Notes: generated from the letters alone by a model not told the origin. A stretch of DNA of 64,000 nucleotides from Sphingomonadales bacterium UBA7471 (GCA_002479765.1 DLOZ01000012.1:9195-73194); one strand, 5' to 3'. Positions 7,420-16,071 are shown, counted from the first letter of the stretch. A program made the numbers and translations.

Positions 7420-8055
7420 TTATGCGCCCGACAAAGCCCCGCCCATCATCCCGCCGCCGAACAAGGTCGAAAAGGCGATACCGATCAGGATGCCGTAAAT
7501 AATGGCAGCCAGAACGACATAAATGAGCACGATGACAACGGTGAATCCCGCGACTTTTTCCTTAGGTACACCGAGCACAGGCTGCAGCCCCAGATAGATC
7601 AGGTAAACGACATACGCGCTTGCCCCGAAAGAAATTAGACCGCCGAATATAGGGATCCAGCCAACCAGCCCCGCCACCCAAGTTGGGGTAGATGCATATG
7701 TCATCAGCTTTGCCGACTGAACCATGTCGGATTTGCCGTTAAAGCTGGGCGAAACGGCGTTGACGAGGAACGACATCACAAAAAGCATAACGAGGGAAAA
7801 CACATATCCCAACACCGCCATTGCCGCGATGGCACCGAAGCCCATTTCCATAGCGCCGCCGCCCATGCCACCAAGGCCATCGGTATTTATTCCCAATGCG
7901 CCTATAAATGTTATGTCGGCGACCAAGGGAGTAGCTAGCAAGATCATCGCATATCCGGTGAACAACCCGCCAACCGTTGCGGGCTCGTCCGCAATGACAT
8001 TCCATTCGTCGGTCGGTTTTAAAATGATATTCTTCGCGCGAGCAACAATCGACAT
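7420..8055 (-). CDS. Yip1 family membrane protein
   Basis: 211-residue polytopic membrane protein: MSIVARAKNIILKPTDEWN is the short cytosolic N-terminus typical of bacterial Yip1-domain proteins, followed by about five hydrophobic helices and a glycine/methionine-rich C-terminus (GGGMMGGALSGA). Start 8055 has GAGGGATAAG upstream; a longer start at 8100 lacks one and would add an unrelated hydrophilic leader. Function in bacteria is not established. It is divergent from the DUF4345 gene, with a 92-bp shared upstream region. Confidence 0.8.
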   Translation of the reverse strand: MSIVARAKNIILKPTDEWNVIADEPATVGGLFTGYAMILLATPLVADITFIGALGINTDGLGGMGGGAMEMGFGAIAAMAVLGYVFSLVMLFVMSFLVNAVSPSFNGKSDMVQSAKLMTYASTPTWVAGLVGWIPIFGGLISFGASAYVVYLIYLGLQPVLGVPKEKVAGFTVVIVLIYVVLAAIIYGILIGIAFSTLFGGGMMGGALSGA

Positions 8056-8147
8056 TGACTTATCCCTCTGAAAAATGTGTTCCTCGGCAGAGGAAAACAT
8101 AATGGCGCGAACATGTAAATGTTGACGTTTGCGTAAACGGAGGGGTC

Positions 8148-8537
8148 ATGAATATAATATTGCGGCTATTGGTGGCCTTAATTGGCGCAATTGCCTTGCT
8201 CGGCGTGGCCCAACATTGGTTTAGCCTCGACTCAGTTTTTGCAGAACGTGGTATGCAGGCCGTTGGCGATATCGGCCGCGCGAACCTGCGCGCGGATGTT
8301 GGCGGCCTATTTTTAGGCATCAGCGCCCTCACCTTGTTCGCCACGATCCGCCAACATCGGGGCGCGCTGATTGCCGCAATGGTCCTGTTGAGCGCAACCT
8401 TGGTTGGGCGCTTTGTCAGTATAGCAATAGATGGGTTCAGCGCCCCAGTTGCCCCGCCAATCATCGTCGAGGCAGTTCTGATTGCCATATTGGGCGTTAC
8501 TTATTGGGCATGGGGTAAAAAGCCAGAGGGTCTATAA
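8148..8537 (+). CDS. DUF4345-like small integral membrane protein
   Basis: 129 residues with four predicted membrane helices; RANLRADVGGLFLGISAL and FVSIAIDG resemble DUF4345-type proteins. GGAGGGG precedes the ATG. The last seven codons (GKKPEGL) and stop are antisense to the U-tract and P1 stem of rnpB, so the 3' end of this gene and the 3' end of the RNase P gene share the same bases. Function unknown. Confidence 0.75.
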   Translation: MNIILRLLVALIGAIALLGVAQHWFSLDSVFAERGMQAVGDIGRANLRADVGGLFLGISALTLFATIRQHRGALIAAMVLLSATLVGRFVSIAIDGFSAPVAPPIIVEAVLIAILGVTYWAWGKKPEGL

Positions 8538-8899
8538 GCCGGGTTCTGTCCTCCGCTGCGGCCGAGGCGTAAGCGGATGTGCGACCATTCATCTAGGCGA
8601 CGCATTGCTGCGGCACTCATGCAACCAACCCGGGCGACTGGCAGGAGGATGCCATGTGCCGCCCCTATTCGGTTTTGCTCCCGGTGGGGTTTGCCTTGCC
8701 GCTTTTGTCACCAAAAGCGCGGTGCGCTCTTACCGCACCGTTTCGACCTGGCCGCATCGAAATGCGGTGGACTGTTTTCTGTGGCACTTTCCCTAAAATT
8801 GCTTCCGCCGGACGTTATCCGGCACCGTTCCTCGCTGGAGCCCGGACTTTCCTCCCCATAGCAGTTACCCACTAAGCGGCGGTCGCCCAACCCTCTGGC
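8520..8899 (-). ncRNA. rnpB: RNase P RNA
   Basis: Catalytic RNA of RNase P, which matures tRNA 5' ends. On the minus strand the RNA starts GCCAGAGGGTTGGGCGACCG, contains the conserved GAGGAAAGTCCGGGCTCC block (P4/CR-I region) near 8840-8858 and ends with the conserved ACAGAACCCGGCTTA block, followed by GACCCTCTGGC that pairs with the 5' end to form P1. A run of five U residues (8517-8521) follows P1 directly, so P1 plus the U run can act as terminator. Length about 380 nt is normal for a type A RNA. Confidence 0.95.
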
Positions 8900-8904
8900 T
8901 TCGC

Positions 8905-9600
8905 TTAGATAGCAGGTCCGCCTTCATACTCCAAGAGCAAGCTCAGCAATATCGCCCGGCATTCCCCGTCGATCACGCCTTCAATATTTTCAGGGCGAAA
9001 GCGGCGCTGGAATGCGACGGTGGCCGCACGTCCGTCTGATATACTGTAACCATAACGTTCTAACGCCAAAAGGAACGCGGCGTCGGGCCATCCCGGATCG
9101 ACCAACTTTTCCCGTGGACGCGGAACAGCAAGCCCAAGCTTTGCCAAACGTTCCCAGTCAAACAACTCGCCGGGATCTTCTTTACGGGTTGGCGCGACGT
9201 CGCTGTGACCCACGACGTTTCGTGGATCAATTCCGTAAGTACCGACAATTCCGGCGACCAAGCGCGTCACGGTGTCCATTTGCGCTTCGGGAAACGGGCG
9301 ATAGCCAAATTCATGCCCGGGATTGACGATCTCAATACCAATGCTGGCGCTGTTACAGTCCGTCACACCGCGCCAATAAGAAAGCCCGGCATGCTGCGCC
9401 CTTTGTTCCTCACGCACCATGTGGACCAGCTGACCGTCTTCATCGACGACATAATGCGCCGACACTTTGGATGCGGGGTTGGCAAGCCAGTCAATGGCGG
9501 CTGCACCCGACTGCATGCCGGTATAATGCAAAACAAGCATCGTGATCGGCAAGCTGCGCTCGCCAAAATTGGGTGATGGGTTCCAAATCATGGTCATCAT
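8905..9600 (-). CDS. N-acetylmuramoyl-L-alanine amidase (AmiD-like)
   Basis: 231-residue peptidoglycan amidase (Amidase_2/PGRP fold, about residues 10-160) with a C-terminal peptidoglycan-binding-like segment (AFLLALERYGY ... AFQRRFRPENIEG). Zinc ligands are suggested by VLHYTG and VGHSDVAPTRKEDPG, and the family motif ASIGIEIVNPGH is present. It hydrolyses the lactoyl-Ala bond of muropeptides. No clear signal peptide, so it may be cytosolic and act in cell-wall recycling, or the start may be mis-set. Its terminal codons host the rnpB promoter. Confidence 0.9.
   Translation of the reverse strand: MMTMIWNPSPNFGERSLPITMLVLHYTGMQSGAAAIDWLANPASKVSAHYVVDEDGQLVHMVREEQRAQHAGLSYWRGVTDCNSASIGIEIVNPGHEFGYRPFPEAQMDTVTRLVAGIVGTYGIDPRNVVGHSDVAPTRKEDPGELFDWERLAKLGLAVPRPREKLVDPGWPDAAFLLALERYGYSISDGRAATVAFQRRFRPENIEGVIDGECRAILLSLLLEYEGGPAI
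8906..8934 (-). promoter_or_regulatory. Sigma-70-type promoter of rnpB
   Basis: On the minus strand TTGGAG (8934-8929), a 17-bp spacer and TATCTA (8911-8906). The predicted start, 6-7 bases after the -10, falls at 8899-8900, exactly where the P1 stem of rnpB begins. The -35 lies inside the last codons of the amidase gene and the -10 overlaps its TAA stop. Confidence 0.7.
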
Positions 9601-9661
9601 GCGACCATAGGTAAGTCGACCGTTGCACGCAATATCAGCCGGTGCGGGAAACTTTTGCTGG

Positions 9662-10498
9662 TTACGCGCCTTGATGGTTCGGCGTTAGCTCGTAAAAACC
9701 GCGAAACGCCCTGCTGGCGCGAAACTTCTGCGTTTGCCCAATGACGGTTTCGGCCGCACCCAGCATCAAAAGCCCCCCCTGTTCCATGGATGGCGCAATC
9801 GCTTCCAAAACATGTGTACGCTTATCGTCGCTGAGATACATAAGCACATTCCGGCATAAAATGACGTCAAAGCGGCCGAAATGGCGCACGGGCGTCAGCA
9901 TATTATGCTCGGTGAACGTCACCATTTTGCGCAAAGCATCTTTGGCCACCCATTCTTCGCCCTGTTGCTCGAAATAGCGGAGCATGTGTGTCACGGAAAG
10001 GCCACGCTGAATTTCAAACTGCGAATAGCGCGCTTCCCGCGCCTGTGCCAAGGCCGTAGCAGATACATCGGTCCCCAATATTTGAATTGTCCAACCGCGC
10101 CATTTTTCGGCATTTTCCGAAATAGTAATGGCGAGAGAATAGGCCTCCTGCCCCGTCGAGCAGGCAGCCGACCAGATACGCAGCCTTTTCGTGTCCGAAC
10201 GTAATTCGCGAATATGGTCGAGCACGGGCCCAGCCAGCAATGCAAAGTTGGGCTGGTCACGGAAAAAAGACGTTTCGTTATTCACCATTGCCTCCACGCA
10301 CGCGCGCGTCAATTTGGGGTCCGCATCCATCTCGATCAACGCAGCGAGCGTTTGTAGGTCGGGCACAGAGTTGCGCCGCATCAAAGGCTTCAGCGCCATA
10401 TCGATGCGCCAATGCCGGTTTGCAGGAACCGTTTGTCCTGTATGCCTTTCCAGCGCCGCCGATAGCGTCCTGTAAGCTCTGGTTTCACCGATGCTCAT
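9662..10498 (-). CDS. cheR: Chemotaxis protein methyltransferase CheR
   Basis: 278 residues. N-terminal helical CheR domain (1-80) and a SAM-dependent methyltransferase domain with IWSAACSTGQEAYSLA (SAM motif I), ILGTDVSATALAQAREARY and DVILCRNVLMYL. It adds methyl groups to glutamates of chemoreceptors using S-adenosylmethionine. The ATG overlaps the cheB stop by 4 bp. Last gene of the chemotaxis operon. No receptor (MCP) gene is in the window, so its substrates are encoded elsewhere. Confidence 0.95.
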   Translation of the reverse strand: MSIGETRAYRTLSAALERHTGQTVPANRHWRIDMALKPLMRRNSVPDLQTLAALIEMDADPKLTRACVEAMVNNETSFFRDQPNFALLAGPVLDHIRELRSDTKRLRIWSAACSTGQEAYSLAITISENAEKWRGWTIQILGTDVSATALAQAREARYSQFEIQRGLSVTHMLRYFEQQGEEWVAKDALRKMVTFTEHNMLTPVRHFGRFDVILCRNVLMYLSDDKRTHVLEAIAPSMEQGGLLMLGAAETVIGQTQKFRASRAFRGFYELTPNHQGA

Positions 10499-11577
10499 GA
10501 TGACGTTGCAAGCCGTGAGAGCATGTCGCTCATGTGGGCTGGCGTCATAATCGCTGTGGCCAAGCCTTCCTTTACGATTGCACCCGGCATACCCCAGACG
10601 ACCGAACTTTGCATATCTTGAACGAAAACGGGTGCTGCAAATGCGTTGAAGGTGCGCGCGCCGACAAGGCCATCATTCCCCATGCCGCTAAAAACAAGCG
10701 CCAATCCATCGCGTCCATAGGCCCGCGCCACCGATGCAAGCATGGCATCGACCGATGGGCAATAACAGCTTGCGCTATAGCGCGATTGATGGCCGATGAT
10801 GACATCGTTACCGTCCCTGTGGCACACCAGATGGGCGTGCCCCGGTGCGAGGTAGACATGATTATGTTTTACGCGCTCGCCGGCTTCAGAAACCTTCACA
10901 GTTCGCTTTGTGAGACCAGCGAGTTGCCCTGCAAAAAAGGTCATGAATGCTGCGGGCAGATGCTGCGTGATAAAAATAGGACAGTCGAGAGAGTCATCCA
11001 AATTGCGCAATATGTGCTGGATTGCCGGGATACCGCCCGTCGATGATCCAATCGCGATACAGCGCGGCTTCGATAATGCGCGATAATCCGGAAGCGGTCT
11101 GTCCGTGTATTTACTGTCGGGGCGCTCCAGCGCCGACCGACCCAATCGCAAGACTTTGTCGATCAAAATTTCTGAAAAGCGTCCCGAAAAACCGGTGCGG
11201 CCCGGCTTTGCCAAAGTGTCACATGCACCGAGCGAAAGCGCCTGAACAGCAGCGGGGCCATTTTCTTCAGCAAATGCCGATACGACCAGCACCCTTGCGC
11301 CATTCGCCTTTGCGAGAATGTCAGGCAGCGCATCCAATCCCGAACGCTTCGGCATTTCTATATCCAGCAATATGATGTCGACTTCATTTTCGTCGAGACT
11401 TGCAACGGCAGCATCCCCATCTGATGCTTCGCAAATGATGTCTATGCCGTCGCACTTGCCCAGAACGCGGGCAAAAATTGAACGTGCGACAACGCTATCG
11501 TCGACCAGCATCACCCTAATCGGGGTTGCCGCCGCTTGTGGCCAATTGCCACCCAATGCTGCCGATCTGCTCCGCAT
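10495..11577 (-). CDS. cheB: Protein-glutamate methylesterase CheB
   Basis: 360 residues. Receiver domain (about 18-135) with VMLVDDSVVARSIF and phospho-acceptor Asp in LLDIEMPKRSG, a linker, then the methylesterase domain (about 165-355) with catalytic Ser in AIGSSTGG, His in ITQHLPAAF and Asp in SGMGNDG. It removes receptor methyl groups, giving adaptation opposite to CheR. It begins 9 bp after cheY and overlaps cheR. The first ~17 residues (MRSRSAALGGNWPQAAA) precede the domain and the start may be slightly downstream. Confidence 0.95.
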   Translation of the reverse strand: MRSRSAALGGNWPQAAATPIRVMLVDDSVVARSIFARVLGKCDGIDIICEASDGDAAVASLDENEVDIILLDIEMPKRSGLDALPDILAKANGARVLVVSAFAEENGPAAVQALSLGACDTLAKPGRTGFSGRFSEILIDKVLRLGRSALERPDSKYTDRPLPDYRALSKPRCIAIGSSTGGIPAIQHILRNLDDSLDCPIFITQHLPAAFMTFFAGQLAGLTKRTVKVSEAGERVKHNHVYLAPGHAHLVCHRDGNDVIIGHQSRYSASCYCPSVDAMLASVARAYGRDGLALVFSGMGNDGLVGARTFNAFAAPVFVQDMQSSVVWGMPGAIVKEGLATAIMTPAHMSDMLSRLATSS

Positions 11578-11586
11578 TCTGGTGCT

Positions 11587-11952
11587 TCAAATACAGCCGA
11601 GGATTTGCAGCTTTGACTCAAGCGTTTCGCGGTCAAACGGCTTCATGACATATTCGTCTGCGCCTGCATCAATCGCCGCTTGAATGTGCCCAATGCCATT
11701 TTCCGTTGTGCAGAATATCACCTTGGCAGATGGCACAGCATTCATCGAACGATAGGCACGCAAAAAATCCATTCCGCTCATGATCGGCATATTCCAATCC
11801 AGCAGAATCACGTCGGGCTTTATCTCTGCGACATGGTCCAACGCTTCCTTACCATCGGCCGCCTCAGCGACTTCGAATTGCATCGTTTCGAGAATATGAC
11901 GGGCAACTTTACGAATGACCTTGCTATCGTCGACAATCAAACAGGATTTCAT
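11587..11952 (-). CDS. cheY: Single-domain response regulator CheY
   Basis: 121 residues, one receiver domain: CLIVDDSKVIRKVARHIL, phospho-acceptor Asp in ILLDWNMPIMSG, Thr switch in FCTTENG and Lys in YVMKPFDR. Phosphorylated by CheA, it would bind the flagellar switch or serve as phosphate sink. An 88-bp gap with a hairpin (11978-12004) separates it from cheW, unlike the tight spacing elsewhere in the operon. Confidence 0.92.
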   Translation of the reverse strand: MKSCLIVDDSKVIRKVARHILETMQFEVAEAADGKEALDHVAEIKPDVILLDWNMPIMSGMDFLRAYRSMNAVPSAKVIFCTTENGIGHIQAAIDAGADEYVMKPFDRETLESKLQILGCI

Positions 11953-11977
11953 GTGACCTACCCCCCTATTTCCGACC

Positions 11978-12004
11978 AGAACGGAGACTGTATCTCCGCG
12001 TTCT
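11978..12004 (-). other. Intercistronic hairpin between cheW and cheY
   Basis: AGAACGGAGA (11978-11987) can pair with TCTCCG-CG-TTCT (11993-12004) around a 5-base loop, with a 2-base bulge. No T run follows on the minus strand, so a simple intrinsic terminator is unlikely. It could be an mRNA-processing or stability element that sets cheY-B-R levels relative to cheA-W. Inference only. Confidence 0.4.
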
Positions 12005-12040
12005 TATCGACACGTTAATGTGCGCAGCGAACTGGCGGAA

Positions 12041-12478
12041 TTAGGTCGCCGGAACGGTTTGCCCTGAAACCAACGTGTCGGTGTTTAATATCATCACCAG
12101 TTCGCCTTCATGCGTGGCGATGTGGTCAACATATCGGTTCCACGCGGCCGGAGGCCGGATATTTGAATCGGCCTGCGCGATGGCAATTGGAACGACGTCA
12201 TGAACCTTGTCGACGAGCAGTCCATATTGATGCCCCGCAATTTCTGTGACAACAGCCAAACTGCCCTTTTCGACCAATTGCTGCTTCCCCGTAATGTGGA
12301 ACTGGGTATCGATGAGTGTAAGGACGCGGCTTCTCAGCGCAAAAATTCCAGCAATGGACGGGTCGCACTTGGGCACTGGCACAATGTCCGGCACATGGAC
12401 GACGGATTCGACTTGGCTGCTCTCAATCGCAACGCGCGATCCTGCCAAATCCGCAATCAGATATAAGGTGTAGGTCAT
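12041..12478 (-). CDS. cheW: Chemotaxis adaptor CheW
   Basis: 145-residue CheW-domain protein coupling receptors to CheA. Hydrophobic beta-barrel segments YTLYLIADLAGSRVAIES, ALRSRVLTLIDTQFHI, LAVVTEIAGHQYGLLVDKVH and LVMILNTDTLV are recognisable. ATG overlaps the cheA stop by 4 bp (ATGA), indicating translational coupling. Length normal for CheW. Confidence 0.92.
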   Translation of the reverse strand: MTYTLYLIADLAGSRVAIESSQVESVVHVPDIVPVPKCDPSIAGIFALRSRVLTLIDTQFHITGKQQLVEKGSLAVVTEIAGHQYGLLVDKVHDVVPIAIAQADSNIRPPAAWNRYVDHIATHEGELVMILNTDTLVSGQTVPAT

Positions 12479-14853
12479 GCGCGCGCCGCCAACTTCTCTT
12501 CGATCGCTGATATCAACCCGGCACCATCGTAACGGTAAATGCTCGTAATCGGATCGGTCAGGCTGTGGTTGGAATCGCGCAGGTGGAGCGTTCGTGGGTC
12601 AGTTGCCCGTTCGCGCGCCTTGGCGACATCACGCTGTAATATGATGGCGGCGCGGGATTGATCATGTTCATCAAAACTCACCGCATATCCCGAAGCTGTT
12701 AACAATGGCGCCAATATCGTCCGTTCCCATTGCGAATCTTCTGCACAGTCGATGAAGCACAAGGCTTCAGAACCACGATTTCGGCGCCTGCGATCATATC
12801 TTTCAAAGAATCCGAACATGTTGCGCAGTTCGACGGCCTCTCCAAAGGCATAGACGACACCTTCATGCTGTTCCGGTTCAGCGCTGGGCATGATATCGCC
12901 TGCGATGCTAAAAATGTCCAAGACGTCGCTGACGGCAAGATAGCAACTGCTGTCACCATCGCTAAGTCGTAACATTTTCACCAAACCATCGTCAGGTGCA
13001 GATTCATATTCCCATAAGTCATACAAGCCGCCGTCGGCAGAGACCCGTGTTCTTCCGCCAACATATTGGATGTGGGCGACCTCGATATCTTCCATCCGTT
13101 CAATTGCGGACAGACGAATGGCTTGTTTGCGGCCATCGGTGGCAATAAACAGCAGGGCGGATGGGCCGTTGCTTTTGCTTTCGATATCCGCGCGGCTGTC
13201 GATGTCTCGATCATCCCTGTTGACGGCAGACAGCCCCATAGCAGTGCCAAGTCCACTCGCATCGAGCAACAACATAGGTCGGCCATTGTCGGGCAGAGAC
13301 GTTCCAGCAAACAGGCCGCTGCCCATCACCAATGGCGCGCCCGGTTTCACGACAAGCTCTTCATTGTTGATGACGGCGGCAACTTCCAAAACGAAATTGG
13401 CACCCACCGCCGGACGCATTACGATGAGTGTGCGGCTCTCTCCGGGGATATCTGCACCTTGGGCAATGCCCAATATGTCTTCAAGCGATTTGAAGGGATA
13501 GCGAATGTTGCGGATGCTAACAATTTTGCGACCGCCCAGTCCTTCGAATTTGACGTTGGCGTTCGAAGTCGACACCATCTCAACCACCGAACTGCGCGCG
13601 ATGCCGAATATCTGCGCACCAGCGCGCACCGAAAGCCCTGCGATAATTGAAAGCGTGAGCGGCAAACGCAAGGTTATTTTTAGCCCATGACCCTCATGAT
13701 TCTCTAACTCAATCGTGCCGCCGATGGCTTGCAAATTGTTGCGCACAACGTCCATGCCCACACCGCGGCCCGATATCGACGTTACGCTATCCGCGGTCGA
13801 AAGGCCGGGCGTAAAAATAGTGTTCAGCCGCGCGCGTGGTGACATTGCCTGCCATCCACCAACCGTTGTCACATTGGCGGCTATTGCGCGAATGCCGAGC
13901 TTGTCGACATTGATACCCCGCCCATCATCCGCAATTTCAATGATGATCTGGTTGCCAGACTGGCGGGCAGAGACATGGATATGGCCTACTGGATCTTTGC
14001 CAGCAGCGCGCCGTTCGTCGGTACTTTCAATTCCGTGATCGGCTGCATTGCGCAGAATGTGCGTTAGGGGATCACGCAACGCTTCGACCATTTCGCGGTC
14101 AACTTCGACTTCGCTTCCGTCGACGCGCAATTCTATTTCTTTGCCAAGCTCAATTGCTATGTCGCGCACAAGCCTTGGCAAAGCCGAGAATAATTTGTCG
14201 ATATGCTGCATACGCATCATGCCAACGGCATCGCGCAGTTCGGCCACAGTGGAAGACAAACGACCAAATGACACATCAAGATCCGCGTTCGAGCTAACCC
14301 TGCGAAGCTGACGCGACACTTCGTTGCGGGCGAGCACCATATCCGAAACGCCGCTCATCAAATTGTCGAGCAGGCTAAGCGACACCCGCACCGTTCGCGC
14401 TTTACCGGGTAATATGGTGTCTTCATGACCCAGTGTGTCGCCGGAAACATCGACATGGCCAGTGACCATGTTTGCCGGATTGTCGCGCAAAAATGCGCGT
14501 AAGGCGTCCGCCAAGATATCATCGTCATCATAGACAGATGCGCCAGTCTCAAGTGCCTCGGTTAGAATAGCGACGCGGTCGATAACAGCGAGCACCGCGG
14601 TTACGAGATCTGCCGACACCTCGACCGTGCCATCGCGTGCGGCGCTCAACACGTCCTCAGCCGCGTGGCTCAGGCGGAGCAGCCTTGGGAGTGACAGGAA
14701 ACCGCAGCTTCCTTTTACTGTGTGTACAAAACGGAATACGCTGTCGAGCAATGCGCGATCATGCGGCCGACGCTCCCACTCGACCAACTGACTTGTCAGC
14801 GCCTCAAGCGTCTCGCGCGTTTCAGCAATAAAGTCTTCTATCAAGTCGTCCAT
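12475..14853 (-). CDS. cheA: Chemotaxis histidine kinase CheA with extended C-terminus
   Basis: 792 residues. P1 HPt domain with phospho-acceptor His44 (RFVHTVKGSCGF), dimerisation helices (about 155-230), ATPase with N-box THILRNAADHGIE (about 264-276), DDGRGIN and GRGVGMDVVR. A CheW-like regulatory domain follows (SIIAGLSVRAGAQIFGI onward), then what looks like a second CheW-like unit (ALLFIATDGRKQAIRLSAIE) and a receiver-like tail (EALCFIDCAEDSQWERTILA) whose phospho-site is not clearly conserved. No separate large P2 domain is seen. First gene of cheAWYBR; a predicted CtrA site lies 42-60 bp upstream. The C-terminal domain assignment is tentative. Confidence 0.92.
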   Translation of the reverse strand: MDDLIEDFIAETRETLEALTSQLVEWERRPHDRALLDSVFRFVHTVKGSCGFLSLPRLLRLSHAAEDVLSAARDGTVEVSADLVTAVLAVIDRVAILTEALETGASVYDDDDILADALRAFLRDNPANMVTGHVDVSGDTLGHEDTILPGKARTVRVSLSLLDNLMSGVSDMVLARNEVSRQLRRVSSNADLDVSFGRLSSTVAELRDAVGMMRMQHIDKLFSALPRLVRDIAIELGKEIELRVDGSEVEVDREMVEALRDPLTHILRNAADHGIESTDERRAAGKDPVGHIHVSARQSGNQIIIEIADDGRGINVDKLGIRAIAANVTTVGGWQAMSPRARLNTIFTPGLSTADSVTSISGRGVGMDVVRNNLQAIGGTIELENHEGHGLKITLRLPLTLSIIAGLSVRAGAQIFGIARSSVVEMVSTSNANVKFEGLGGRKIVSIRNIRYPFKSLEDILGIAQGADIPGESRTLIVMRPAVGANFVLEVAAVINNEELVVKPGAPLVMGSGLFAGTSLPDNGRPMLLLDASGLGTAMGLSAVNRDDRDIDSRADIESKSNGPSALLFIATDGRKQAIRLSAIERMEDIEVAHIQYVGGRTRVSADGGLYDLWEYESAPDDGLVKMLRLSDGDSSCYLAVSDVLDIFSIAGDIMPSAEPEQHEGVVYAFGEAVELRNMFGFFERYDRRRRNRGSEALCFIDCAEDSQWERTILAPLLTASGYAVSFDEHDQSRAAIILQRDVAKARERATDPRTLHLRDSNHSLTDPITSIYRYDGAGLISAIEEKLAARA

Positions 14854-14894
14854 GTCTGCCGATCCGTTGTACCGGACACGACTTGTGACATCAG

Positions 14895-14913
14895 ATGGTT
14901 AAAAAGATGTTGA
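14895..14913 (-). promoter_or_regulatory. Predicted CtrA binding site upstream of cheA
   Basis: On the minus strand the site reads TCAA-N7-TTAACCAT, matching the alphaproteobacterial CtrA consensus TTAA-N7-TTAACCAT except for one base in the first half-site. It lies in the 85-bp gap between chpT and cheA. ChpT is the phosphotransferase that phosphorylates CtrA, so the placement is functionally coherent. Binding is predicted, not shown. Confidence 0.6.
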
Positions 14914-14938
14914 GAGTGCTAAGAGTCCAGACCTAGAC

Positions 14939-15583
14939 CTACGATGAGCGCACAAGTGCGCCGATGACGATATGCTCGGCATCGGGCTCAGCAAGCTGGA
15001 TCATCCCGCCGCCCTGCAGCGCAAGCGTGTGCGCCATCCAGGCCGCAGCGGTGCGGGAATCTATCATCGAGGCATCAAGCTTCCCCGTCAGCGCATCACG
15101 CACAGCGGAATCTATGACAATTTTCGGACCACTCGCCCGAATGACAATTTCCTGTTCGTTCAATCCTGCTTCAGCGCCCACGAATAAAGTGCCGCCACGC
15201 ACAAGCGCTTCGTTCGCCAACAGCACGAGGTTTAAAAGGATTTTGACAGCCCTTTTTGGCATCATCTGCGCAGGAACAGCCCATTCCAACACCGTGCGAC
15301 CGCTTGAGGTTATCAGCGGTTCAATAACGCCCCGCGCTTCTTTCGGGTCGACTTCTGAACCAAAGCCACCAGCAGCACCAAAAGCGAGGCGGAAAAACCT
15401 CAGCTTATCAGCCGCAGCTTTGGCGCTTTCCGCCAGCAAATCCATGCAGCGTTGCCGCATTTCCGGATCATGCTCGTCGGCCAGCAACTCAAGCCCATTA
15501 TTCATGGCACCGACAGGGCTCAAAAGGTCATGACACAGGCGCGAGCAAAGCAGGCTGGCAAATTCGATTTCCGTATCGGACAT
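14939..15583 (-). CDS. chpT: Histidine phosphotransferase ChpT
   Basis: 214 residues. The N-terminal helical hairpin contains FASLLCSRLCHDLLSPVGAM with phospho-acceptor His18, and the C-terminal half is a degenerate Bergerat-type fold lacking ATP-binding motifs. This is the ChpT architecture: it relays phosphate from the hybrid kinase CckA to CtrA (and CpdR). Upstream and same strand as cheA but with an 85-bp gap containing a CtrA site, so cheA probably has its own promoter. Start has AAGGA about 10 bases upstream. Confidence 0.9.
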   Translation of the reverse strand: MSDTEIEFASLLCSRLCHDLLSPVGAMNNGLELLADEHDPEMRQRCMDLLAESAKAAADKLRFFRLAFGAAGGFGSEVDPKEARGVIEPLITSSGRTVLEWAVPAQMMPKRAVKILLNLVLLANEALVRGGTLFVGAEAGLNEQEIVIRASGPKIVIDSAVRDALTGKLDASMIDSRTAAAWMAHTLALQGGGMIQLAEPDAEHIVIGALVRSS

Positions 15584-15647
15584 TAAAAATGGTTCCTTAG
15601 GCTGGCTGGCATATTGATGGCGGTCATGGACCGTGTTTTCAAGCGAT

Positions 15648-16055
15648 TCAACCCTCGACGATCAGCGGCACGGGGGTAAATCCTGTGACATGAGCGCCAA
15701 TAGCGATGGGTTGCCATGCCGTAACCACTCCCCCCGCAATGATGATCCATATCAGGCCATCGGGGGCGGCCTGCGCGATGTCAGACTCAGAAGGCCGCGC
15801 CAAACCATTCGGGTGCGAATGAAAATAGCCCAAAAGCGGCATGCCACCTGCTCTGGCATCCTTATGGACGGCGATAAGTGCGGCTGGGTCGATTTCAAAA
15901 TTCCGTGACGGATCGGAAGCAACATTGGTTGCCCATTCCACGGCCATGACCTTCTGGTCCCGTCCACGCAACATACCACAGCATTCATTTTGGCCGGCGT
16001 CCGCCGCCCAATGCAGAAGTTGTTTCTGGTCATTGCTTGATAAATGCAGGGCCAT
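15648..16055 (-). CDS. JAMM/MPN+ metalloprotease family protein
   Basis: About 135 residues. The JAMM zinc motif is complete: Glu in NECCGMLRG, then FHSHPNG followed by SESD (HxH-x10-D). Prokaryotic JAMM proteins act as isopeptidases or cleave small ubiquitin-like or sulfur-carrier proteins (RadC/Mec+/DUF2172 relatives); the substrate here is unknown. Start MALHLSSND at 16055 is chosen by family length; ATGs at 16073 and 16091 are alternatives with no better ribosome site. Divergent from the pseudouridine synthase with only 16 bp between starts. Confidence 0.85.
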   Translation of the reverse strand: MALHLSSNDQKQLLHWAADAGQNECCGMLRGRDQKVMAVEWATNVASDPSRNFEIDPAALIAVHKDARAGGMPLLGYFHSHPNGLARPSESDIAQAAPDGLIWIIIAGGVVTAWQPIAIGAHVTGFTPVPLIVEG

Positions 16056-16071
16056 AACCCATGTGTATGCC

